64,000 nt of DNA, from NCBI RefSeq assembly GCF_000179235.2, contig NZ_CP039373.1, forward strand, positions 310,032 to 374,031. The letters are read 5' to 3'. Below are positions 18,720 to 27,805 of this stretch, piece by piece (positions within the stretch are counted from its first letter, which is position 1; each line of letters begins with the position of its first letter). This stretch comes from Synechococcus sp. CB0101. Lineage in GTDB: Bacteria > Cyanobacteriota > Cyanobacteriia > PCC-6307 > Cyanobiaceae. The position numbers were made by a program, and so were the translations under genes. The notes below the pieces were generated by a model. It worked only from the letters and a program-made list of their open reading frames with translations, searched no databases and was not told where the DNA came from.

Positions 18720-19787
18720 CTACGGCTTGGCTTGCTTCTCGAGGCTGCGGATCGCCTTGGTGAGCTCGGGCAGTTTGTTGAAGGCGGCGGAGCAGCGCAG
18801 CCAGAGGCGGTTGGGGATGGCGGGGTAACCGCTCACCACCTCGCCGGCGGCCACCTCGCCATGGATGCCGGATTTGGAGGAGGCGATCGAGCGATCCCCC
18901 ATCACCGCTTTATTGGCCAGGCCCACCTGGCCCGCCAGGATCACGCCGTTGCCGAGGCGGGCACCGCCGGCGATGCCCACCTGGGCCGCCAGGGCGCAGC
19001 CCTTGCCGGTGGTCACACCGTGGCCGATGTGCACCAGGTTGTCGATCTTGGTGCCGGCGCCGATGCGGGTTTCGCCCACCGATGGGCGGTCGATGGTGCT
19101 GCCGCAGCCCACTTCCACACCGTCTTCGAGCACCACCAGGCCGGTTTGGGGCATCTTGCGCCAACCGCTGGCGGTGGGCACGAAGCCGAAGCCCTCGCTG
19201 CCCACCACCGCATTGGAGTGCACCACGCAGGCGCGGCCCAGGCGGGAGCCGGGATGCAGCACCGCCCCGGCATGCAGTTCACAGCCATCGCCGATCTGCA
19301 CGTCGTCGTAGATCACCACGTTGGGGTGGATCGTGCAGCTGGCGCCGATCTGCACCTGGGCACCGATCACCACATGGGCGCCCACATGGCTGCCCATGCC
19401 CACCACGGCCTCCGGATCCACCACGGCACTGGCATGGATGCCCGGGGCTTTGGGCTGGCGGGGATAGAGGGCATCGAGCGACTCCGCAAAGGCGAGGCGC
19501 GGATCCTTCAGGGCAATCCAGGCCTGGCCCCGTTGGCTGGCCTGCTGTTGCAGGGCTTCGGCTTCATCCCCTTTGGCGGGCAGCAAAACAGCGCTGGCAC
19601 CGCTGGCATCCAGGGCTGCGGCCAGGGCATTCCCCGGCTCCAGGAAGCTCAGCTGGCCGCTGCCGGATTGATCGAGGGCCGCGGCGCCCTGCAGATCGGG
19701 ATCGCTGGCCAGGTGGTGGCTGAGGCCCTGGGGGCCCCCCGCGGCCTGCACTTCGCTCAGTTGGCCGAGCAATTGGCTGAAGCGCAT
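18720..19787 (-). CDS. lpxD: UDP-3-O-acylglucosamine N-acyltransferase
   Basis: The 355-aa protein begins with an LpxD-type N-terminal domain ([10 protein letters not shown]) followed by many hexapeptide repeats of the left-handed beta-helix (e.g. [17 protein letters not shown]) and the active-site region [11 protein letters not shown]. It adds the N-acyl chain in lipid A synthesis. ATG 19787 is chosen because upstream in-frame residues do not resemble LpxD. Confidence 0.92.
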   Translation of the reverse strand: MRFSQLLGQLSEVQAAGGPQGLSHHLASDPDLQGAAALDQSGSGQLSFLEPGNALAAALDASGASAVLLPAKGDEAEALQQQASQRGQAWIALKDPRLAFAESLDALYPRQPKAPGIHASAVVDPEAVVGMGSHVGAHVVIGAQVQIGASCTIHPNVVIYDDVQIGDGCELHAGAVLHPGSRLGRACVVHSNAVVGSEGFGFVPTASGWRKMPQTGLVVLEDGVEVGCGSTIDRPSVGETRIGAGTKIDNLVHIGHGVTTGKGCALAAQVGIAGGARLGNGVILAGQVGLANKAVMGDRSIASSKSGIHGEVAAGEVVSGYPAIPNRLWLRCSAAFNKLPELTKAIRSLEKQAKP

Positions 19788-19888
19788 GGGAGCCGCGAGC
19801 ACCAGAGGGGTCGCGCGGATCGTAAGTGGATCACACCGGTTCAACAGACCGGCTGAACCGTGGTTGTGTCTGGGCACGGTGTCCACGG

Positions 19889-19910
19889 CCGGATATCCAT
19901 GGATATCCGG
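19889..19910. repeat. Perfect 22-bp palindrome
   Basis: The 11-base half CCGGATATCCA is followed exactly by its reverse complement, giving a perfect palindrome with no spacer. It lies in the 194-bp gap between the proB stop (19982) and the lpxD start (19787), both leftward genes. It is therefore in the likely lpxD promoter or leader. It could be an operator or a cruciform; it has no terminal T-run. The rest of the gap shows nothing recognisable. Confidence 0.6.
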
Positions 19911-19981
19911 AGCCGGAGAGCAGCCAGCACAGCAGCTCCTCCAGGCAACGGATCACGGTGGGCAGCCCGCTGGTTTGCCGT

Positions 19982-21061
19982 TCAGCCGGAGGCGCCAGGG
20001 GTGATCACCAGGTGGTCGCGGTGCACCACCAAGCCGCGCTGGCCTTTGCATTGCAACAGCTCCTGGCTGTCCATGGCGCTGAGGCCGCGGGCCAGTTCGC
20101 GTCCATCGAGGCTGAGCAGGCGCACGGCATCCCGCCGGCCGAAGCTGCCGTCCACGGCCTGCACGCCAACGGCTAAGAGCGAGGCCCCCTGCTCCAGCAG
20201 AGCCCGCTCCGCCCCTGCATCCACGGTGATGCTGCCTTTGGGCAGCAGGGCGTGGGCCAGCCAACCCTTGCGATCGCTCAGGGGGGTGTCGCTGGGGCGG
20301 AACAGGGTGCCGCGGGGTTCACCGGCGAGGACGGCGTTGAGCACGGCTGGGTCGCGCCCATCGGCCAGGCGCACCTGAATGCCGCTGGCAGTGGCGATGC
20401 GGGCGGCGGAGAGTTTGGTGGTCATGCCGCCGGTGCCCCAGCGACCGCCGCCTTTGGCGACGCCGCTGAGGGCTTCCAGTTCGGCCAGGTTGTTCACCTC
20501 CGGGATCGGGCGGGCGTCAGCGTCGCTGCGGGGATCACCGGAGTAGAGGCTGTCGATATCGGTGAGCAGCACCAGCTCATCGGCCTGCACCGCCACAGCC
20601 ACCAGGGCGGAGAGGGTGTCGTTGTCGCCGAAGCGCAGTTCGTCGGTGGCGAGGGTGTCGTTTTCGTTGATCACCGGCGTTACACCCCAGGCCAGCAGTT
20701 GCTCGAGGGTGCGACAGGCGTTCTGATAGCGGCGGCGCGAGGCCAGATCCCCACGGGTGAGCAGCACCTGGGCCACGCAGCGGCCGTGGCGGGCAAAGGC
20801 CTGGTCGTAGAGGGTCATCAGGCGGCCCTGGCCCACGGCGGCGGCAGCCTGCAGCCCTTCCAGCTCCGTGGGGCGATCCAGGCGGCCGAGGGCTGTGCAG
20901 CCCAGACCCACGGCGCCGCTGGTGACGAGCACCACCGGCTCCTGCCGCTGCCACAGGCTGCAGAGGCTGTCGGCGAGATCGCTGATCACCTGATCGGTGC
21001 TGCGGCCGCCGGCACCGCGCAGCACGCTGGTGCCCACCTTGATCACGCGGCGGATCGTCAT
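19982..21061 (-). CDS. proB: Glutamate 5-kinase
   Basis: The 359-aa enzyme has an N-terminal amino-acid kinase domain (IKVGTSVL, LVTSGAVGLG, NENDTLA, GTGGMTTKL) and a C-terminal PUA domain from about residue 270. It phosphorylates glutamate as the first step of proline synthesis. Full family length. Confidence 0.96.
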   Translation of the reverse strand: MTIRRVIKVGTSVLRGAGGRSTDQVISDLADSLCSLWQRQEPVVLVTSGAVGLGCTALGRLDRPTELEGLQAAAAVGQGRLMTLYDQAFARHGRCVAQVLLTRGDLASRRRYQNACRTLEQLLAWGVTPVINENDTLATDELRFGDNDTLSALVAVAVQADELVLLTDIDSLYSGDPRSDADARPIPEVNNLAELEALSGVAKGGGRWGTGGMTTKLSAARIATASGIQVRLADGRDPAVLNAVLAGEPRGTLFRPSDTPLSDRKGWLAHALLPKGSITVDAGAERALLEQGASLLAVGVQAVDGSFGRRDAVRLLSLDGRELARGLSAMDSQELLQCKGQRGLVVHRDHLVITPGASG

Positions 21062-21091
21062 CTCAGGCCCGGCATCCCCAGCGGCCCATCT

Positions 21092-21613
21092 TCAGCGCAG
21101 CGGCGCGCCGGCCAGCCGCGCCAGCCGCACCTCCAGCCGCTGCCAGTGGTCGTGGCGGCAGGGTTCGCCCTCGGGGTTCACCGGCTTCACGAGCACCGTG
21201 TAGAGGCCGAGGCGATTGCCGGCCAACACATCGGTGAACACGCGATCCCCCACGATCGCCACCTGAGCATGGGGCAGATCCAACTGCTCCAGCACCCGCC
21301 GCAGCGGTCCACGGCGCGGCTTGCCGGCGCTGGTGGTGTAGTTCACCCCCAGCTGAGCGGCCACGGCGCCGATCCGGCTGCGGGAGGGGTTGTTGCTGAA
21401 CAGGTGCAGCGGCAGCGTTTGCTGAGCACGGCGCAACCAGTCCTCCACCGCCGGGGGCAGATCGTTGCCCCGGCGCGGCAGCAGGGTGCGATCCACATCC
21501 AGCACCAGGGCGCGGATGCCCTGGGCCAGCAGCTGATGCAACGGCAGATCCGCCAGGGTGCCGGTGGCCACCAGGTTGGGCTGAAGCAGCTCGGGCAGAG
21601 ACAGGTTGCTCAC
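21092..21613 (-). CDS. YqeG family HAD IIIA-type phosphatase
   Basis: The 173-aa HAD protein has motif I DVDRTLLP (the DxD of YqeG-type proteins), motif II SNNPS and motif IV GDRVFTD. YqeG relatives include mitochondrial phosphatidylglycerophosphate phosphatase (Gep4/PTPMT-like function), so a PGP phosphatase role is possible but not shown. It lies 17 bp after the DUF3727 gene and 30 bp before proB. Confidence 0.85.
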   Translation of the reverse strand: MSNLSLPELLQPNLVATGTLADLPLHQLLAQGIRALVLDVDRTLLPRRGNDLPPAVEDWLRRAQQTLPLHLFSNNPSRSRIGAVAAQLGVNYTTSAGKPRRGPLRRVLEQLDLPHAQVAIVGDRVFTDVLAGNRLGLYTVLVKPVNPEGEPCRHDHWQRLEVRLARLAGAPLR

Positions 21614-21630
21614 GGTGGGTGGATTTGGGA

Positions 21631-22197
21631 TCAGCCTTCGCCGAGCTCGCGCTCGTCGAGTTCAGCCTCGATGCGGGGCTGGATCCGCTCGAACTCTTCG
21701 CCTTCCACCAGTCGGCCTTCCCCGTTCTCCATCCGGGCCACCACGAAAAAGGGATCGAGGGGAATGAACAGGCCGTATTCCTCGCCTTCGGCGCGGAACT
21801 GGATCAGCATTTCGTAGAGATCGCTCTCCTCGTCGTCGTCACCCTCCTCGATTTCCTCATCCACGTCTTCGGGATCGGGCTCTTCCAGTTCACCGCTCAC
21901 GGTGAGGGTGACGGCGGAGCGCACCAGTGTGAGGTCGTGCTCCTGCAACACCACATCGGCCACCGAGAGGATCGGTTCAGCGCCGCTGAGCTCATCGATC
22001 ACCTCGTCGTCGCTGTCGTCATCAGCGATCTTCACCAGGCACACCGGGGTATCCACCGGGGTGAGCAGGGCGTAGTCGTTGCCATCGAGGGGAATCAGCT
22101 GTTCAAGGAAGCAGAGCAGCTGACGCCCTTCGCTGTCGCGCACCAGCACGGTGGGGACATCGCCGGCACCGTTGCTGCTGGGACCGTCTGAGCTCAT
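21631..22197 (-). CDS. DUF3727 domain protein
   Basis: The 188-aa acidic protein is built of an N-terminal beta-rich unit (VLVRDSEGRQLLCFLEQLIPLDG), a very acidic linker (GDDDEESD) and a similar C-terminal unit (EGEEYGLFIPLDPFFVVAR). It matches the cyanobacterial DUF3727 / DUF1292-like family of unknown function. It lies between ruvX and the YqeG-type gene with short gaps, a common cyanobacterial order. Confidence 0.8.
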   Translation of the reverse strand: MSSDGPSSNGAGDVPTVLVRDSEGRQLLCFLEQLIPLDGNDYALLTPVDTPVCLVKIADDDSDDEVIDELSGAEPILSVADVVLQEHDLTLVRSAVTLTVSGELEEPDPEDVDEEIEEGDDDEESDLYEMLIQFRAEGEEYGLFIPLDPFFVVARMENGEGRLVEGEEFERIQPRIEAELDERELGEG

Positions 22198-22222
22198 GGG
22201 TCAGGGGGAGGGCTTGTTGTCT

Positions 22223-22702
22223 TCAGGATGCCTGGGCATCGGCCCCGGAGCCAACGCCAGGGGCCTGCGCGGCCACCGGCGCCGGCTCGGGACCCTCCTG
22301 CAGCCATTGCTCGAGCAGCAGTGCCGCGGCGGCACTGTCGAGGGCACCACTGCGATCGCCATGCAGACCGTGGCGCTCGGCCGCCGCCCAGCTGCTGGCG
22401 AATTCATTCACCAGGGCCAGCGGCAGCGCGAGATGGCGGGCCAGCCGTTCGCCGTAGCGGCGGCAATGCTCCGCCTGTTCGGTGGGTTGCTGTTGGGCAT
22501 CGAGCGGTAAGCCCACCACCAGGGCGGTGATGCGCCGCTGGGCCACCAGGCTGCGCAGGTGCTCGAGGTCGGCGGGGTAGCGGCCGCGCCGAAGGGCGGG
22601 CAGGGGGGTGACGGTGAGGCCCAGGGCATCACAGCCGGCCAACCCGATGCGCTTGCGGCCCACATCGAGGGCCAACACGGAGCGGGGCTTGGGCCGACTC
22701 AA
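22223..22702 (-). CDS. ruvX: Holliday junction resolvase-like RuvX (YqgF)
   Basis: The 159-aa RNase H-fold protein has the signature ALDVGRKRIGLA at the N-terminus and VVGLPLD near the middle. YqgF/RuvX proteins act in pre-16S rRNA 5' maturation and possibly junction resolution. The start overlaps the upstream GNAT-like gene stop by 4 nt. Slightly longer than usual (about 140 aa) owing to a non-conserved C-terminal tail. Confidence 0.9.
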   Translation of the reverse strand: MSRPKPRSVLALDVGRKRIGLAGCDALGLTVTPLPALRRGRYPADLEHLRSLVAQRRITALVVGLPLDAQQQPTEQAEHCRRYGERLARHLALPLALVNEFASSWAAAERHGLHGDRSGALDSAAAALLLEQWLQEGPEPAPVAAQAPGVGSGADAQAS

Positions 22703-23754
22703 GGCCGGCCCAGGGGGGTGGGAATCGGGCGCTGGCCGGGTTGCAGCCGGCCAAGCACCGCTTCGAGCCGTTGGGCGACCTGAGCGCTGGCCTGGGGGGC
22801 ATGGCGGCGCCAGACGCTGCGGGCCATCACCACCTCTTCACCCTCGGGTGCCATGCCGAGGCTCTGCAGCCAGTTGCTGCGTTCAGCGTCGAGCACATCG
22901 CTGCGCACCAGCAATTGATCGGCGCCGGCTGCGCTGCGCTCCAGCAGCAGCTGCAGGGGTTCACCGAGCAGGTGTTGCCAGCCCGGGTGCACGCTCAGCT
23001 CCAGTTCGGGCAGGCCGCGGTTGCCGGGGCGCAGGCGCCGGGCACCGGCTACGGCTTGTTGACGGTTGCAGTCGAACAGCATCAGGCTCGGCTGCTCGCT
23101 TTGGTCGAGCAGATCCTCCACGCGCCGATCGAGCAGCTGGCGCAGCTGCGCCGGCAGCGCCGCTTGCTCCAGCTGCCACATCGCAGCGGCTGTTCGGCGA
23201 TTGAGCGGGCGCAATTGCAGATCGCTGGGCAGGGGCCGCTCCTGGGGCGATGCAGGCGGCTCCCAACGCCAGAGGGTTTCACGGCGCAGGGGCTGGAACC
23301 CCTGCTGGCGGAGCAGGGCGAGGCGATCGCTGTCGGTGGTGGCGGCGGTGGCGATCCAGCTGGCGGCGCCGCGGCTGCGCTGGATCGCTTCACGGATCAG
23401 TGCCGCTTCGATCGCCATGCGGCCCGCTTCCCCGGCCGCGAGGCTGGCTTCACTGCTGCGCAGCTGGAGGAGTTGCCAGCAACTGCCGCTGCGGTTGAGG
23501 CGTTGGCTGAGCAGCAACCCCAGCGGGTGCTGCGGCTCGCGGTAGGCCAGCAGCACATCGGGTACCAGCGGTGGCCGGGCGGTGAGGCTGTTGAGCAGGC
23601 GTTCGGGGCCCTGCAGCAACACCGCGCGCTGCAGCAGGGGGAGCAGGTCGGCGAAGCAGGGGTCTTGCAGGAGCGGAAGGTGCCAGCCGCGCAGCGCAAC
23701 CACATGCAGGCACGGGGCCTGAGCGGGTCGCTGGGCAGAAGCAGCTGAAGACAC
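22699..23754 (-). CDS. GNAT-like N-acetyltransferase domain protein
   Basis: The 351-aa cyanobacterial protein appears to have two half-repeats, each with a GNAT-like strand-helix pattern (LAYREPQHPLGLLL..., FDCNRQQAVAGARRLRPGNRG). The catalytic motif is not clear, so acetyltransferase activity is inferred from fold only. A GTG start at 23754 is chosen; further in-frame sequence upstream is not protein-like. It is coupled to ruvX through a 4-nt overlap. Confidence 0.6.
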   Translation of the reverse strand: MSSAASAQRPAQAPCLHVVALRGWHLPLLQDPCFADLLPLLQRAVLLQGPERLLNSLTARPPLVPDVLLAYREPQHPLGLLLSQRLNRSGSCWQLLQLRSSEASLAAGEAGRMAIEAALIREAIQRSRGAASWIATAATTDSDRLALLRQQGFQPLRRETLWRWEPPASPQERPLPSDLQLRPLNRRTAAAMWQLEQAALPAQLRQLLDRRVEDLLDQSEQPSLMLFDCNRQQAVAGARRLRPGNRGLPELELSVHPGWQHLLGEPLQLLLERSAAGADQLLVRSDVLDAERSNWLQSLGMAPEGEEVVMARSVWRRHAPQASAQVAQRLEAVLGRLQPGQRPIPTPLGRP

Positions 23755-23785
23755 GGCGCTCGGCCTGATTGGGCCTACACCAATG

Positions 23786-24964
23786 TTATGGGCGCACCAG
23801 CACCAGGGGCGTGCGCTCGTTGGCATTGCCGGCGGGGTTGGGCTTGAGGGCCCGCATCAGCAGTGCTTCATCACAGCCCGGGCTGGAGGCGAGCACTTTC
23901 ACCCGCCCCAGGTCGTTCACATCCACCACCGCGACGGCCACGCCCAGATCGGCGGCGAGCTGGCGGCAGACGGCGGCACTATCGGCGGGGCCAAGCACGA
24001 TCGTCTGGTCGTAGGGGGGAGTGGTGCCGGTGACGTCGTCGATCAGGCGGGCCTGTTCACCGGCCAGGCGATAGAACCAGCCCTTGGAGCCCACAAGCTT
24101 GAGGGCTGTACCGAGCAGCCAGGCGCAGAGCACGCGGGCGGGACCCACGTTGTCGATCAGGGTTTGCAGGCCGCAGGCGGTGGCCAGGGAGCTGGTGGGG
24201 TGGAACACCCGGCAGAGCAGCCGCGCCAGGCTCGAAGGCTGCAGATTCGCCGGGTGGTTGTAGCGGCCCTGCATCACCGCCAGAGGGGTTTCGCCGATGG
24301 TGAGCACATCACCCGGTTGGAGCACGGCGCCGGCGTAGTGGCGCAGCACCTCGGCTGGATCGTCGAGGGTGCCGAGCAGATGGGTGCGGATCGGCAACAC
24401 CGAGCAGCGATCACCCTGGCGCCAGTTGGCGGTATCTGGCTGGGCGGCTGCGGGGCGGCGCAGCGGGATCAACACGCCATCACGCTTCTGTAGCCGGCCG
24501 AAGGGGCCGTAGTTGGTCCAGAGGATCTCCAGCCAGAGGGTGTCCACCAGCTTGCGCAGATCGCTGCCAGCCGGACCGCTGATGCTGATGCGCACCTCGG
24601 CCTGGGTGGTTTTGTGCCCTTTCACGATGTAGGCGAACCAGTAGCCATCGGCCCTGGCCTCTTCATCCGGGTGCTGCGGCTTGAGGCTGGTTGTGACCTG
24701 CACATCGGCCAGATCGACGCGCCCCAGCAGGGTGGGTTTGAGCTCGATCTCCGGCACGAACACCTCCATGCGGGCATGGGGATTGCGGATCGCGATCGTG
24801 CCTTTCACCTCCAGGCGCTCGTCGCCTTTGCGCTTCACGCTCCAATTGGCGCTGCTCAGCCGCAGTGGAGAGGCCGGCCGCAGCCGATGGCGTGCCTCAA
24901 GCCACAGCAGTGCCAGCCCGAAAACCAGGGCGGCGATCAACAACACAGCCAACAGTGCAGACAA
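23786..24964 (-). CDS. Membrane-anchored CofE-like protein (F420-0 gamma-glutamyl ligase family)
   Basis: The 392-aa product has one N-terminal anchor helix (LLAVLLIAALVFGLALLWL). A beta-sandwich-like region (residues 35-140) precedes a CofE-like domain with GDVLTIGETPLAVMQGR and DDVTGTTPPYDQ. Cyanobacterial relatives carry the F420-0 gamma-glutamyl ligase label. No other F420 gene is nearby, so the reaction is unknown. It diverges from the phoH-like gene. Confidence 0.6.
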   Translation of the reverse strand: MSALLAVLLIAALVFGLALLWLEARHRLRPASPLRLSSANWSVKRKGDERLEVKGTIAIRNPHARMEVFVPEIELKPTLLGRVDLADVQVTTSLKPQHPDEEARADGYWFAYIVKGHKTTQAEVRISISGPAGSDLRKLVDTLWLEILWTNYGPFGRLQKRDGVLIPLRRPAAAQPDTANWRQGDRCSVLPIRTHLLGTLDDPAEVLRHYAGAVLQPGDVLTIGETPLAVMQGRYNHPANLQPSSLARLLCRVFHPTSSLATACGLQTLIDNVGPARVLCAWLLGTALKLVGSKGWFYRLAGEQARLIDDVTGTTPPYDQTIVLGPADSAAVCRQLAADLGVAVAVVDVNDLGRVKVLASSPGCDEALLMRALKPNPAGNANERTPLVLVRP

Positions 24965-25050
24965 CGCCAGTGCTTTGAGTTCTGCGGGAGCGTAGAGCTT
25001 GCAGCTGAAAAAGCCGCTTAGCGTGCGCGCATCTCCATGGGAGGGCCGTG

Positions 25051-26455
25051 ATGCGCAAGACCTTCGTTCTCGATACGAATGTGTTGCTCCACGACCCGCA
25101 GGCGCTCACCCGCTTTTGAAGACAACGCGGTGGTGATCCCCATCGAGGTGGTGGAGGAGATCGACCGCTTCAAGCGTGACTCCGAGAAGGGCCGTAATGC
25201 CCGCCAGATCTCCCGGCTGCTGGATGCGCTGCGGGAGAAGGGCAACCTGGCCGATGGCGTGCCGATCGACGACGCCAGCGGCGGCACCCTGCAGGTGGTG
25301 TTCTGCCGCAGTGAAACCCTGGCTCAGTTGCCGCCTGAACTGAAGGGCGGTAATGGCGATAACAACATCCTGGCGGTGGCGCTCGAGCAGCTCCGCTCCG
25401 GCCTGATCAGCGACCAGCCACCGGTGGTGCTGGTCACCAAAGACACCAATCTGCGCATCAAGGCCGATGCGGTGGGCCTCACGGCGCAGGACTACACCAC
25501 CGACAAGGTCGACATCGCCGACCTCTACCCCGGGGTGTGCGAGCTGATGGCCAGCGCTGCGGCGATGGAGCAGCTCAAAGGGGAGGGGGGGCTGGCGCTT
25601 GTTGATCTTCCCTCTGCGCAAGGGGCAGCTCTCCAGGCGAATGAGGGGGTCACCCTCGTGGATCAGGCCCAGCCCAACCACACGCTTTTGGCCCGTTTCG
25701 ATGCGGGAACTGGTCGCCTGTTGCCGCTGCAGCGCGCCGGCAAAGTGCGGCTCGGCAAGGTGAGCGCCCGCAACCGCGAGCAAACCTTCGCCCTCGACCT
25801 ACTGCTGGATCCTTCGGTGCAGTTGCTCACACTGGTGGGCAAGGCCGGCACCGGCAAAACTCTTCTGGCCCTGGCGGCCGGATTGCACCAGGTGGCTGAT
25901 GAGCATCTCTACGAGCGCCTGCTGGTGACACGCCCGGTGATTTCCCTGGGCAAAGAGATCGGCTTCCTGCCCGGAAGCCTTGAGGAAAAGATGGGTCCCT
26001 GGATGCAGCCGATCATCGACAACCTCGATTTCCTGCTTGGTGGTGCTGATGCCGATGAGGGCCGCTCACCACGACCCAGCAGCGGCAGCAATCGCCCTGG
26101 TACCCAGCGCGGTAACCGCAGCAATTGGACCGACCTCAAGGGCATGGGCCTGCTGGAAGTGGAAGCGATCAGCTACATCCGCGGCCGATCGATTCCGCGG
26201 CAGTTCATGGTGGTGGATGAGGCCCAGAACCTCACCCCCCACGAGGTGAAAACGATTGTGACCCGGGTGGGCGAAGGCACCAAGATCGTGTTCACCGGTG
26301 ACCCCTATCAGATCGACAATCCCTACGTGGATGCCGAGAGCAACGGCCTCACCTGGCTGGTGGAGCGCTTTAAAGGGCAACGCCTTGCCGGCCACGTGAC
26401 CCTGATGCGCGGCGAGCGGAGCGAATTGGCGGAACTGGCGGCGAACTTGCTCTGA
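25051..26455 (+). pseudogene. PhoH-like PIN-domain ATPase gene, frameshifted near its 5' end
   Basis: ATG 25051 opens with a PIN-domain N-terminus (RKTFVLDTNVLLHDPQALTRF) but runs into TGA at 25117-25119. The family continues one frame over as FEDNAVVIPIEVVEEIDRFKR to 26455. The shift falls in a TTTT run (25114-25117), where one T fewer restores a protein of about 467 aa. The rest is intact: PIN domain (to about residue 150), Walker A GKAGTGKT, Walker B VVDEAQNL and a TGDPYQID motif. PhoH2-type proteins are RNA helicase/RNases. Sequencing error, true mutation or +1 recoding (TTT TGA) are all possible. Confidence 0.8.
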
Positions 26456-26456
26456 C

Positions 26457-27785
26457 TCAGCAATCCAGGCAGGAGCGGCGTTCGGTGTCACTGATGTCGC
26501 CGCGTTCGCGTTGCCATTGGCGCCGCCGTAGCCGCTCATAGGCCTGGCAGAACTCTTCGCCCAGGGCGCTTCGCAGGTCGGTATCGGCGCTGAACGCATC
26601 CAGGGCTTCACCCAGATCGGCGGGCAGCCGCTGGCATTGGCCAGGCGTGAGCGGGTTGGCGTAGTTGTCGTTGTCGTGGCGCGGGCCTGGATCGAGCTGG
26701 CGCTCAATCCCATCGAGCCCCGCCGCCAGCACCGCTGCTTGCAGCAGGTAGGGGTGGGTGGAGCCATCCGGCAGGCGCAGTTCCAGACGTTGCCCATCGG
26801 GGATGCGCACCATGTGGGTGCGGTTGTTGCCGGTGTAGCTGATCCCGCCCGGGCTCCAGGTGGCGCCGGAGGTGGTCGGCGGTGCGGCGAGGCGCCGGTA
26901 ACTGTTCACCGTGGGGTTGGTGATGGCGCAAAGCGCCGGTGCGTGCTCGATGAGTCCGCCAAGGAAGTGATAGGCCAGCGAGGAGAGGCCCAGCTCACCG
27001 TTGGGGTCGTGGAACAGATTGCGCCCGGCCATCGCACTGCCGTTGGCTCCCCACAGGGAGAGGTGGGTGTGGCAGCCGTTGCCGGTAAGGGCGGCGAAGG
27101 GTTTGGCCATAAAGCTGGCCCGCAGACCCTGTTGCTCCGCCATCGCCTTCACCATCACCTTGAAGAAGGCATGGCGATCCGCAGTGGTGAGGGCTTCAGC
27201 GAAAGTCCAGTTGATCTCGAACTGGCCGTTGGCATCCTCGTGGTCGGCTTGGTAGGGCCCCCAGCCCAGCTGCTCCATCGCGGTGAGCAAGGGCCCGATG
27301 AGGCCGAACTGGCGCATCAGCGCCAGCTGGTCGTAACAGGGTTTTTCCTGATGATCGGCGGTGTCGGCGATGGCGGCGCCATCGGGGCTGAGCAGGAAAA
27401 ATTCCGCCTCAACGCCGCTGCGCAGCTCGTAGCCGAGTGCCGCTGCTCGTTGCTGCTGCCGGCGCAGCAGGCGACGTGGGCACTGCGCCATGGGCTCGCC
27501 ATTCAGTGTGAGCTCGGCGGCCACCCAGCCCACACCCGGTTGCCAGGGCAGGGGTGTGAGGCTGCTGGGATCGGGAATCGCCATCACATCCCCATCGGCG
27601 GGGGAGAGGTCGAGCCAGGCGGCAAAGCCGGCAAAGCCGGCTCCATCGCCCGCCATGGCTGCGGCCGCTGACGCGGGGACCAACTTGGCCCGCTGCATTC
27701 CGAACAGATCGGTGAACGACACCAGCAGGAACTGAAGCCCGAGCTCCTGCATCTGTGCGTTCAGGGTTGGGGAAGGAGTGTTCAT
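26457..27785 (-). CDS. glnT: Type III glutamine synthetase family protein
   Basis: The 442-aa protein has the N-terminal beta-grasp (FTDLFGMQRAKLVP), the GS catalytic region with VEAEFF, NGCHTHLSLW and NPTVNSYRRL, and the arginine-binding SPGGISYTGNNRTHM segment. Length and pattern match the type III glutamate-ammonia ligase (GlnT) branch, distinct from GlnA. Some relatives make gamma-glutamyl amides rather than glutamine. It is the third gene after a desaturase and an alpha/beta hydrolase, 20 bp from the latter, and convergent with phoH. Confidence 0.85.
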   Translation of the reverse strand: MNTPSPTLNAQMQELGLQFLLVSFTDLFGMQRAKLVPASAAAAMAGDGAGFAGFAAWLDLSPADGDVMAIPDPSSLTPLPWQPGVGWVAAELTLNGEPMAQCPRRLLRRQQQRAAALGYELRSGVEAEFFLLSPDGAAIADTADHQEKPCYDQLALMRQFGLIGPLLTAMEQLGWGPYQADHEDANGQFEINWTFAEALTTADRHAFFKVMVKAMAEQQGLRASFMAKPFAALTGNGCHTHLSLWGANGSAMAGRNLFHDPNGELGLSSLAYHFLGGLIEHAPALCAITNPTVNSYRRLAAPPTTSGATWSPGGISYTGNNRTHMVRIPDGQRLELRLPDGSTHPYLLQAAVLAAGLDGIERQLDPGPRHDNDNYANPLTPGQCQRLPADLGEALDAFSADTDLRSALGEEFCQAYERLRRRQWQRERGDISDTERRSCLDC

Positions 27786-27805
27786 GCCGGAGTGGGGTTG
27801 CGGAA

